Shown here: in pieces, positions 45,434 through 54,989 of the stretch
How the letters are laid out: each line of letters begins with the position of its first letter
Position numbering within the stretch: position 1 is the first letter of the stretch
Assembly: GCA_035079385.1 (NCBI GenBank)
Contig: JAVHKY010000004.1
Coordinates: 14,725,001-14,789,000, forward strand
Length of the DNA stretch: 64,000 nt
Direction: 5' to 3'
Source of the DNA: Aspidiotus rigidus
Lineage: Eukaryota > Arthropoda > Insecta > Hemiptera > Diaspididae
The notes under the pieces: model-generated
The model's database searches: none
What the model saw: only the letters and a program-made list of their open reading frames with translations
Told to the model about the DNA's origin: nothing
Made by a program: the position numbers and the translations under genes

Positions 45434-45500
45434 CATCAATATTTTCGCCCTCATCAGAAAATGACCCGCCACTTCACGAGGCCGGCTGAAACATTGATAT
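45434..45500. ncRNA. Pair of inverted hammerhead-like cores
   Basis: On the minus strand CTGATGA (45457-45451), GGGC and GAAA (45446-45443) then ATATTGATGG; on the plus strand TTCACGA, GGCCGGC, TGAAAC and ATTGATAT (45473-45499). The two share GAAA-n-ATTGATR tails in opposite orientation. The left one keeps both conserved boxes but has too little sequence for stem II. I regard these as relics. Confidence 0.3.
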
Positions 45501-46995
45501 CATACTGGTTTTAAACTACGTACTTTGAATGCTAGCTCAAAATTATTGTGAATTTTATTTGTTATTTAAAAAAATTTGTTATGCGCCTGACACCTTTTAC
45601 CCAGTGATTAGTTTTATTTCTACGGTTTTATTTCTCGTTACTATAGCTATACTTCTGGATTGATGAGAGAATTTCAAAATGAGAAAGCGAGCTAGGCACG
45701 AGGAAAACTCGAAAAAGATCGGTAACTAAACGTTCAAAATGCATATATGTGTGTGTTTATAATGACTTATACGCGCTATCTATGACTTAGTTATGGTTTT
45801 TAAACCTTGACCAAATTAGAAAAAGATTATCGAGCGAGGCGGCACAAATGCACAAAGATCAAAATCATTTGTACCGCGCGTTTGTTGAATGATGTTACAT
45901 ATATCCGTCACCTTGAAGCAGCAGCCCTATTGATAGACAAGTTCAAGTTTACTGGACCGTATCTTTTATGCAAAGGGTTCGCTCAAATACTTTCTCGGAA
46001 GCGAAAAATCGATTTAATCGCGCGTGTCTTCGTTAATCTCTGCACGTCCAATCGAATATTATGTATTACTCGTACTAGGTATGTTATTAAAAGGGTGCTT
46101 TCGAAATTTCGGTGCGGACTATTAGTGCACTTAAGGACGATTGCAGAGAGTCTACTATCGCTAAAGAACTATAAAATGTTGCATTCAAGCGACGCACGTC
46201 GATCTCTAATTGCATAGTTGACCCGAAAAATTACTTGTACAGGTACTTATATCAAATTTTGCCAAATTATAAACGCGGGTTAACGCGAGTTGCGAAGTTG
46301 AAAAATGTCGAATTTTTTTTCGTATGTGACTAGTGTCCTAAGCGAGTTATACAATCTCGCAACATCATGATTCAATATTCGTACTGTGACTCGCCTATCG
46401 AGGTCACGAACGCATCGATATTGCACTTATAAAATCATTCACTCGGTATATGGCGTCACTGCTACAGGAAATATTGAACAATCAACTATTCAAATGTATT
46501 TTTGGTGGTTTGTATGTGACGGCGATCTTCTTTGAAGTGAATGAATAATATGAGGTGCGAACGTTCGCAGCGTCTCATTGATTTCTTGGGCTTGGAACTT
46601 TTGGTAGCATTCCGATAAGGAAGGCTCTGGGGACAAAGTAAATTTGGTTATGAACACGTATGTTTCGAAATAAAAGCTCGCTCTACTATATCAAATTCTA
46701 GTACAGGCTTCAGGTCACGGCCCCTTGGACCTGTGAAAACGAGTTTGGAAACCAAAAATTATTAAGAAATTATCTTACAAGATAAATTCTTACTGGGGGG
46801 CAAGGGGGCTGTCAAACATAGGCGTACAAAGTAAAATGAAGAACAGGAGAGAAGAGAGGAGAAATAGATGCATTTGAAGCCTTCTTTATTTTGTTGTATC
46901 AATATTGAACCCCTTTAGTAGTCAAGAAAGTGGACTTGTCGAAAGAAAACTCTTACTAGAGTTTGGTGAATTTCAAATGTTGTTGCTGGTTACGG

Positions 46996-47348
46996 GTTCT
47001 TTAACCGAGTTAAACGAGGGAAGGCAGAGAACCTATTTTACCGAGCACGCGGGACTTCAAAAACATTGATAGACTAGTTCTATTTTGGGTATTCTCGGAG
47101 AACTTTCTGAGTCTAACGGTGTTTGAAGCGATGCATATCTGGCTCATTGAAGGGGCTGAGGCAATTGGTGTATGAAGCATTGCATACCTAGTTACTTGAA
47201 GCTATCTTTTAGGCTACATACATCGACCACCGATCCATACATTATGACAGGATGGGGACTCAGAATATTTTCGAACTCCAAGCTCTGCTGGCCAACTGAA
47301 CAGCGAAGGTTTTTTCCAGAAACTCCCCAATAAAACAGGTTCCCTATT
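46996..47348 (+). mobile_element. A-m-B family element, diverged copy
   Basis: Starts at end A (TTTAACCGAGTTAAACGAGG, then GCAGAGAACCTATTTTA) and finishes with an inverted B end (AATAAAACAGGTTCCCTATT). Internal m units are barely recognisable. The end-A palindrome keeps its arms although its centre is CGA instead of GAA. Confidence 0.6.
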
Positions 47349-47395
47349 AAAATCAAATATTCCGTGTTGCTATTAGTTGCGATGTCAGCACCTCA

Positions 47396-49460
47396 TTGCC
47401 CGATCAAATTCAATCAAGACTTGGTGAACTTCCGCAATTCAAGAAACCTACGTACCTGTCTTCTAAAGTCGTTTCCTTATGGGTGGTGCATCAAATATTT
47501 AGTTGCAATACTAGTGTCCCACTGCTTTGTCGAGTCCATATAAAAATCCAGCAAATTTCTTCAGCAATTCAAGAAAATTGCTTTCTTGAATACGTGAACT
47601 CGCAAAGTAACAGAAAATGTCAAACAAAAACATTATATTGGAAAATCAAATTTTTCACTATTTAAACTTCAATGATCAAAAATTTCCATTTTCTTATCAA
47701 TTTTCCAAGACCTTTTTGTTCTTCACTAGAGTGGAACTGACTTTTTTTTACACTATGACGTCAAGTTTGATATGGAAAAATGGGATAGGTATTCAACTTG
47801 TGGTTAAGACAGCTATGAACAGCTTGTGCGTAGCTCAGGTTCTCCTTGTTTTGTGTAAACTTGATTTGTATCTTGTTATCTTTTCCCATTAGTTTAGTGA
47901 TGTACTTTGAAATGCATTTGTCTTGGTGATCATTGACAAACCAAGGCAAATTTGTGGTACTCATTTTTCCTATAATGTATTTTCTTGTTGCCTTTAGCGG
48001 CAATGCTCTATATTGAATGTACAGTATGCAGCTATGCAGACCAAAGGTTGTATACAAAATTTGGAGAAGTTTGATTGCGCACGCGCGTTGCATATTTGTA
48101 CGCACAAAATGTATCACAAAGCATTGAAGAATACGACGTTTAGAGCAGACGGCAACCAGTTGCTGTGCACAAATTTTTTTCTTCACCTTCTCAAACTCTT
48201 CTGCTTATTCCCATTTTTTCTAGTCAAATTTTTGCACTTGATTCCTGAAGGCTAATATAACTTATTTCAAAAATGGCTTCTTTACATTTTTTCAGCAATT
48301 CGAGAACCTACATCGCTGTTGGATTGTTTGTTTCTTATGGGTGGTGCATCAAACATGACACATTTCTATACAAGCAATGCCAGCCCAGCATCCCATTGTT
48401 CTGTCAAGTCCAAATAACAAATTTTTCAGCAATTTGAGAACCTAGGTTGAAGTTGTCAAAAGATGTTTTTTTATGGGTGGTGCACCTATCATTCTATGTT
48501 GCTACTACTCCAACCCTAGAATAACCTTATCCTGTCAGGTTCAAATAGTAAATTTTTTGATTCAAGAACCTACATTGCTGTCAACAAAAGTTTCTTTCTT
48601 ATGGGTGGCGCATCAAACATTTGGTATGGCTATTACTGCAGTGCCAGAACCTCACTGAACTGTCAAGTCAGAATAATACATTTTTTCAGCAATTCAAGAA
48701 CCTATATTGCAGTTGGGTAAAGTTTGTCCCTTATGGGTGGTGCATCAAACATTACACATCGCCATTACTGCCATGCCAGCATCCCATTGCTTGGTCAAGT
48801 CCAAATGACAAATTTTTCAGCAATTTGAGAACCCAGGTTGATGTTGTCGGAAGATGTTCTTTTATGGGTGGTGCATCCAACATTTTATATTGCTACTGCT
48901 CCAACTCTAGAATCCCATTACCCTGTCAGGTCTAAATAGTAAATTTTGATTCAAAAACCTACATTGCTGTCAACAAAAGTTTCTTTCTTATGGGTGGCGC
49001 ATCAAACGTTTGGTATGGCTATTACTGCAATGCCAGAACCTCACTGAACTGTCAAGTCAAAATAATACATTTTTTCAGCAATTGAAGAACCTACATTGCT
49101 GTTGAACAATGTTTGTTGTTAATGGGTGGTGCATCAAACATAATGCCAGCATACCATTATTGTTCTGTCAATTTTAAATAACAAACTTTTCAGCAATTTG
49201 AGAACCCAAGTTGTATTGTTAAAAGTATGGATGGTGCATCCAATATTTTGTGTTGCTATTACAGCAATTCTAGAACCCCATTGTCCTGTCAAGAATTAAA
49301 TGACAAATTTCTTGAGTAATTCAAGAACCTATATGGCTGTTGTATAAAGTTTGTTTCTTATAGGTGCATTATATGCATTGCTATTACTGCAATACCAGCA
49401 TCTAATTGTTCTGTCAAGTCCAAATAGCAAATTTATTCAATAATTCAAAAAGAATTGCAG
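47396..49460 (+). repeat. About 130-bp satellite, first block, with 390-bp higher-order units
   Basis: Units share TTCAGCAATTCAAGAACCTA, a CTTATGGGTGGTGCATCAAA word, an ATTGCTATTACTGCAATGCC-like word and a TGTCAAGTCCAAATA word. The GGGTGGTGC word lies at about 47480, 48340, 48475, 48605, 48735, 48867, 48993, 49122 and 49231. Three subtypes repeat in order: 48337, 48730 and 49118; 48472 and 48862; 48600 and 48988, giving a 388-393-bp higher-order period. The stretch 47660-48290 is not repetitive. Long frames here are by-products. Confidence 0.8.
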
Positions 49461-49636
49461 CCTCCTTTGTTAGCTGTTGAGGGTTGCCTTCATTAACTGT
49501 ATTGATTGAAGGCAAACAGAAAACCTCTTTTATTGGTTTTTCTTTGTTTATAATTTTTCTAAATCAAAAATTATTTTTGTTCCCAAGGTAAATAGGGAAC
49601 TTCTTTTACTGGGGATTTCTTGTTTATAACTTTTTG

Positions 49637-50176
49637 AAGGGAAACCTGTTTTATGGAGGGCTTTTTGAGAAATTTGCCGTGCGCCGTTCAGCAAACAACA
49701 TGGAAAAATTTCGACTCTCGAGCTATAGATGATAGGAGGGGGGGGGGGGGGGACTTGGAAAAGTTTCGACTCTCGAGCTATATATGATGGGAGAGGGATT
49801 TGGAAAATATTTCGATTCTCGAGCCATATATGATAGGAAAGGGACTTGGAAAAATTTCACTCTCGACCTATATAATTCGAAGTCCCTAAAATAAGTCCAG
49901 ATCACTGATGACAATCTATTTCAAAATCCCCGTCGTATCATATTACGGCTCGGAGGTTGAAATTTTTCCAAGTCCCTCTCCTGCCATATACAGCTCGAGA
50001 TTTGAGAAAAATTTAGACTCGCAAACTATATTACACTAGGCTTATAGGAGGTCTAGGCCTTCTTTATACTAGCTTTTTCTAGGTCTAGGCTTCCTTGAAT
50101 TGTCAATACAAAATCCCATTTGATTCATAAAACAGGTTCCCTGCGTTCCTCATTTAACTTTGTTAAGGAAGCCGTC
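49637..50176 (+). mobile_element. A-m-B family element in simple B-m-A' form
   Basis: B end at 49637 (AAGGGAAACCTGTTTTATGG, then GCCGTGCGCCGTT), four or so m units including a G-tract of 14, then inverted A end finishing with GTTAAGGAAGCCGTC at 50176. This is the simplest complete form in the window: no internal inversion. It lies between the two satellite blocks. Confidence 0.7.
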
Positions 50177-50559
50177 TTTTATAGATGAAGCATTATCTTT
50201 GTCTTTCGCCACCTTGAGAGGTTAGGCTTTTAAGCCCAAAAGTCCAAATTCTACAAATTCCCCTTATCAGATACAGCTTGATATACCAAACCCAAGTCTC
50301 CATTTCCAAGTTCTACCATCATTTATAGCTTGAAAGTCAACATTTTTCCCAAATCCCCCTCTTACCTTTATATACAGCTAGATAGTTGAAATTTCTCCCA
50401 GTCTTGCAGTTTGTGGGCCACAGCTTGTCTTGGAATTCCCACCCCAATAAATTAGTAGAGAGTCCAGTGCCGGACATATTCGACTCTCTATTTATATAAT
50501 CCGTCCAGACAAATAATTAATTCTTAAGTTTACCAATGAATTAGGTTCCCTGTATAAAT
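50177..50559. repeat. Degenerate m-type units
   Basis: Words such as ATACAGCTTGATATACCAAA, CATTTATAGCTTGAAAGTC and ACAGCTAGATAGTTGAAAT show the spacing of m units but are strongly diverged. The segment ends near 50545 with AGGTTCCCTGTATAAATG, an A/B-end remnant. It is therefore probably an older A-m-B copy next to the better preserved one. Confidence 0.5.
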
Positions 50560-51010
50560 GTAGGTTACTATTGTAAATAGTTGCTTCCTTATGGGTGGTG
50601 TATTAAACATCGAATGTAGTCAATGGTTGCAATGTCAAGGCCGCATTGTCCTATGAAATCCAAATAAGAATTGGCAATACCAATTCAAGAACCTGAGTTC
50701 CTGTTTCAATATTCAAGTTCATTATGGGTGGTACATCCAATATTGAATATTGCTGTTGGTCGCAGTGCCAAGGCCCATTGTCCTGTCAAGTCCAAATAAA
50801 TTGGCGAATTTTTTCAGCAGTTCAAGAACCTGGGTTGCTATTGCCAACAGTTTTTTCCTTATGGGTGGTGCATCAATTATTTGGATTAGTTACAATGCCA
50901 GCACCTCATCACTGTGTCGAGTCCAAATAAGAATTAATTGTTTTCTTCAGCAATTCAAGAATCTAGGTTGCTCTTCTCAAAACTGGGTTCCTTATGGTGC
51001 ATACTGTCAG
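50560..51010 (+). repeat. About 130-bp satellite, second block
   Basis: Same unit as 47396-49460 (GGGTGGTG words at about 50595, 50725, 50867 and a shortened one at 50995). The two blocks are separated by A-m-B elements at 49637-50559, apparently inserted into a once continuous array. Confidence 0.75.
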
Positions 51011-53102
51011 TTTATGCAAGAGAAGGTTGGTGGTTTTGAAAAGCAACTGCGAATGTGTCACAAGAGCACAAAATAGGGATTGTCTAATTCTTTTCATAAA
51101 TGTAGAGAACATAGCCTGTATGATGAGAATCATGATCACCAAAAGCTTCATCGACTTGAAATAAATGTAGGAACAGAGAGGATATGAAATGATAAAAAAT
51201 TTGAACGCTATAATGGTTGGAGAATTTCATATTTATAAGTAGCTCAAAGAATTCTGCATGGCGATGTTTTCTTTTCAGGAGGAGGATTCTAAAGACCTAG
51301 CAATATGTATAGATCGATTAGGACTTGAAAGAATTTCGGAGGATTGAAGGAATTTCCACTTCAGAGTGTTCAGAAGACCTTCAGACTGTACATCAGATGG
51401 GAGATTAGGAAAATTTTTGATTTTTGAGCTCTATACTCAGAGGGGTCCGAGATTCGATGGAATTTTGACTTTCTAGCAATGTTTATCAGGAAAGCGGCTC
51501 AAGAAAAATTCGACTTTTGAATTCCGAGGAATTTTGACTTTTGACCATCGAGGTCATAAATACAAGAACTTTCTACCCTCAGTTTGGATCCATAAAATCG
51601 AGGTGTTGATTGTTTCTGAGCTACGTACTTTGGCAATTACAATTCTGATTTATCAATTGTAACATCTGCTAATTTTTTCCCTCAATGAGACATCATTCAT
51701 GTAGGTGAAGGTATTTAAAGAGATGATTATTTTTAATACATCAAAATATTTGATTGTTTTGTAAGAGATACTGGATACATCTTGAGAATTACGGTCTCAC
51801 CTTGGAAGACAAAATCAGAGTTTATTCTACATAGTATCGATATCGAAATTGAGACTCATACTCGTAATTTCAAAAACGTATTGTGAACTTTTTCAAATAG
51901 CTTTCTAGGCCTATCTTTTGCAACCTTACTAAATTTACGACACAACAACAATTAAAGCGAAGTCAATTTGTACGTAGCAATAATATACGGCAATATAACG
52001 TTCGAAGATACGATGGATGACTGGACGTTTTAAATGAGGTTTATCGAAATATATAAACTAACTAAAGAATGGCTCACACATAAACCCGATGTATCTATAT
52101 AAAATTATCGTTTATTTGCACCATATGTACAATAATTATTGCCTACATTTGATAATGCTTCTCAACTTTTTTATCTTTCTCTCTTCTTCGTCATTTTATT
52201 GCCGTCTAAATGAACCATGCTTGATACTTTCCGAAGAAAGAAGTCGCACTCGTCATCATAAGAACAACAAAAGAGAGAAAAAAAAACCCAAGACGAGAAC
52301 CAGCTTATTACGTAAAAATTGACGTTAGATGTTGTCGTCGCGTTCAGTCAGATCTTTTCCATCAGGGGAGTGAGAGAAATAGATTTTGACCCACTTTACA
52401 GCATTTGAGCACTAGGTCAACAAAAATTCCCGACCAATTAATTGGGCCTAATCGGACTGAAGAATTTTGTAAGAATCACCTCAATGAGTACGTCTCATCC
52501 TCTGTTACGACGATCTTGATATCTTCAAATCTTCAAGGTCGTTGACTCTTTTGCCCTTTTAAAATTGATCGCCGCTTCGGAAGTTACTTTAGATCGAACA
52601 CATTCAAGTAGGCCATCAGATGGTAATAAACATTACATAACTGTTTTTTTTTTTTTACTGTGGTAATTGTTCCAATCAAGACCGGTTATAACTGCACTTC
52701 ACTCTAGCAGGGTTGCAACCAGTCGTCGCACCCAAACAAAGGCAGACTGTCTGATGACGTTTGTTACCATTTAATAGCCCACCTCATTGAACTAGTATTA
52801 TTTCTTCCGGTAAAAGGCGGCTAATTCGTGTTTACGAGCGTAAGCCAGTATAATACAGCACTTCTATCGCATACAGACTGAATGCCCGAGCTGTTCATGC
52901 TTAGGGCGTCAAAATGAATTTGGCGATCACCAAGGCTATACGCAAACTTGTATACACTACAATATTATGCAGGCCGTGCAAAATGCAAATGAACCCGACA
53001 CCGAATACAACATTGCCACTACGTTCGAAGTTTCGTAAACAGTGACAATTTACAGAAAAGGAGAAAAAAAAAAAAAAAAAAAAATAGATGATGTTTACTT
53101 AC
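51011..53102. other. Gene A intron, no gene recognised
   Basis: Apparently unique. An ATG frame of 77 codons at 52089-52322 (plus) has a hydrophobic N-terminus (LIMLLNFFIFLSSSSF) and a basic tail (RTRHHKNNKREKKKPK). It could be a small secreted peptide, but chance is as likely. Confidence 0.35.
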
Positions 53103-53240
53103 CGGGTTTTCGGTGGTCGAAGAAACTGTCGAACCGGCCGTTCCAGAGTCGCTGATTCCAGTCTGCGAATTCTGATCGCGATTCTTGTGTTCGAGATTAT
53201 TTAACAAACGAGTTTTGAAATCCAAGACTTGGTTAATTTT
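53103..53240 (-). CDS. Gene A, upstream exon in this window
   Basis: A 138-nt, 46-codon exon. In minus orientation the acceptor is TCTACTTCCTTACCTAG before 53240 and the donor is a consensus GTAAGT at 53102-53097; both are phase 0. It encodes KINQVLDFKTRLLNNLEHKN (helical, charged), then a Q/S/T/G-rich segment (SDSGTAGSTVSSTTENP), perhaps a linker. The next in-phase exon on this strand is 23131-23012, so the intron would span about 30 kb. The frame is open upstream but the exon begins at the acceptor, so the start codon lies beyond, probably outside the window. The family is not recognised. Confidence 0.7.
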
Positions 53241-53655
53241 CTAGGTAAGGAAGTAGAACAATGAAAAGATTAGTTTATTTAATGGCGCCCATTAAGCGGC
53301 AGTTATTTGTATGATATTACGATAATACTAGATTAATGGTAGAAATAAAGGAAAGATTTTGTTCATCTTGGTCTGAGTTTGTAGAAAGTTTGGTTCGAAC
53401 CGTCCCGACTGTTTGCAAGGTCGGCGAAGGAATAACTCCCGCGCGCAAATGTGAGACGATCTTAGAACTACGCGAGCAGAATCCTTCTATGCTCTCCTAA
53501 TGACGATGAAACACTTTGATATTGTTTCTCACAACAAGTTCAGTTATGGCTTGAAGGAAGCTTCGCAAATGATGAGAAAACACTTTAATTAAAACTAGAA
53601 AATCACTACGAAGGCTCCCATGTTGAAAGAAAGTAAAAATTATCAATAAAAAAAA
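53241..53655. other. Gene A intron, nothing recognised
   Basis: Unique-looking DNA between the gene A exon and the second copy of element P. Confidence 0.35.
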
Positions 53656-54478
53656 TTTCTGGCATAGCCAAATAAATGAAAATCATATTCCATGTCTTTT
53701 ATATTTTCTCAGTCATCTTGAAATATTTCAGTCTAGGCTTCTACTAGGTCAAGTGTTCGTGAGATATTATTCGTTTACCCCTTTACCTATCTTGGCGTCG
53801 TATAAGTCTTGTATGAGAAATATTTTGAGGTAATTGTGGGTGTTCTATATTTTGAGGTATCAACTTTCGTGGGGCGAACGAGCGATCTCGCTGTTGTATT
53901 GGAATGGTATGAGACAAATTTTCTAATTATTAATTATATTGATTATTTAATTATTTAATATTATTTAATTATTTATTTATTTATTATTAATTATTACGAG
54001 TTCGCCCCCTGTCTCGCTGTTGTATTGGAATGGTATGAGACAATTCAAGTCTAGGGGACTTGGAAAAATTTTGACTATCCAGCCATATATGATAGGAAGA
54101 GGGACTTAGAAAATTTTCTAATTATTAATTATATTAATTATTTAATTATTTATTTATTTATTTAATTATTTGATTATTTAATTATTAATTAATTAATTAT
54201 TTATTATTATTACGCGGGGTGTACTCGCGAATTTCTGAATCACCCACGGGGTAGAGATTTTCTAATTATTAATTATATTAACTATTTAATTATTTATTTA
54301 TTTAATTATTAATTAATTAATTAATATAATTATTTATTATCATTACGCGGGGTGTACTCGCGAATTTCTGAATCACCCACGGGGTAGATATTTCTCTTGA
54401 CGGGGGGGAGGGAGGAGGAGGAGGAGGGAGGGGGGTGTACTCGCGAGTTTCAAAATCGGGGTCCGGCGAGAGAAAAGA
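53656..54478 (+). mobile_element. Composite AT-rich repeat element P, copy 2
   Basis: Same start (TTTCTGGCATAGCC) and same end (CGGGGTCCGGCGAGAGAAAAGA) as 33751-37069. Contains one GGGGCGAACGAGCGATCTCG block, one m unit (about 54050-54110), three TTTAATTATT tracts and three GTGTACTCGCGA blocks. At 0.8 kb it is probably closer to the basic form than the expanded 3.3-kb copy. Confidence 0.65.
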
Positions 54479-54621
54479 CATGGAACATGTCAAAACAATC
54501 TATACAAATTTTGAAGAGAAGGAAAAATGTGGAGGGTCTGGGTTCACGGGACCACTGCCTAATTCGGCCATCATTTTTTCTGATCGAATTAGAGTTGTAT
54601 GGACCTGTACGAGAGTGCAGT

Positions 54622-54623
<2 letters not shown>

Positions 54624-54713
<90 letters not shown>
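54624..54713. repeat. (GA)n microsatellite, about 45 units
   Basis: Uninterrupted GA dinucleotide run of about 90 bp. The purity suggests recent expansion and length polymorphism. It produces spurious RE/SL-repeat frames on both strands. Confidence 0.95.
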
Positions 54714-54715
<2 letters not shown>

Positions 54716-54989
54716 GGTAAGGAGAGGGAATTCGCCGTTTGGTGGTAAATGGGAGAGGTGGGAGATGCAGGTGAATATTCTTACAAGTTTGGCTGTAAAT
54801 AGGAAAGCTCTCTCGCGGATGCGTTGTGAAACTACTTTCCCGTCGATCGAGTATACGTAAGCTGCTTCATTAAGAGACAAAGAGTGTAGTAAGCATATTT
54901 TTGAAGTACATCCCTGATGTGTTAGGTATAAACAATTTTATCGAATTTGGGTATTCCTGGGAGAACGAGACATCTTTTAGGTTGAGTGA

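Larger units (their letters stand above)
44131..46995. other. No gene recognised; scattered ribozyme-like repeats
   Basis: Includes a 77-codon lysine/arginine-rich frame at 44129-44362 directly after the R1 relic, possibly its tail, and a 136-codon frame at 45807-46217 that lacks an ATG until near its end. Neither resembles a known protein. Hammerhead-like motifs lie at 44463-44492 and 45434-45500. Confidence 0.35.

Noticed and set aside
45807..46217. 136-codon plus-strand frame
   Set aside because: It opens at TTG, has no ATG until near the end, no recognisable motif and no splice context.
54397..54880. RE- or SL-repeat proteins around the GA tract
   Set aside because: Pure by-products of the (GA)n microsatellite.
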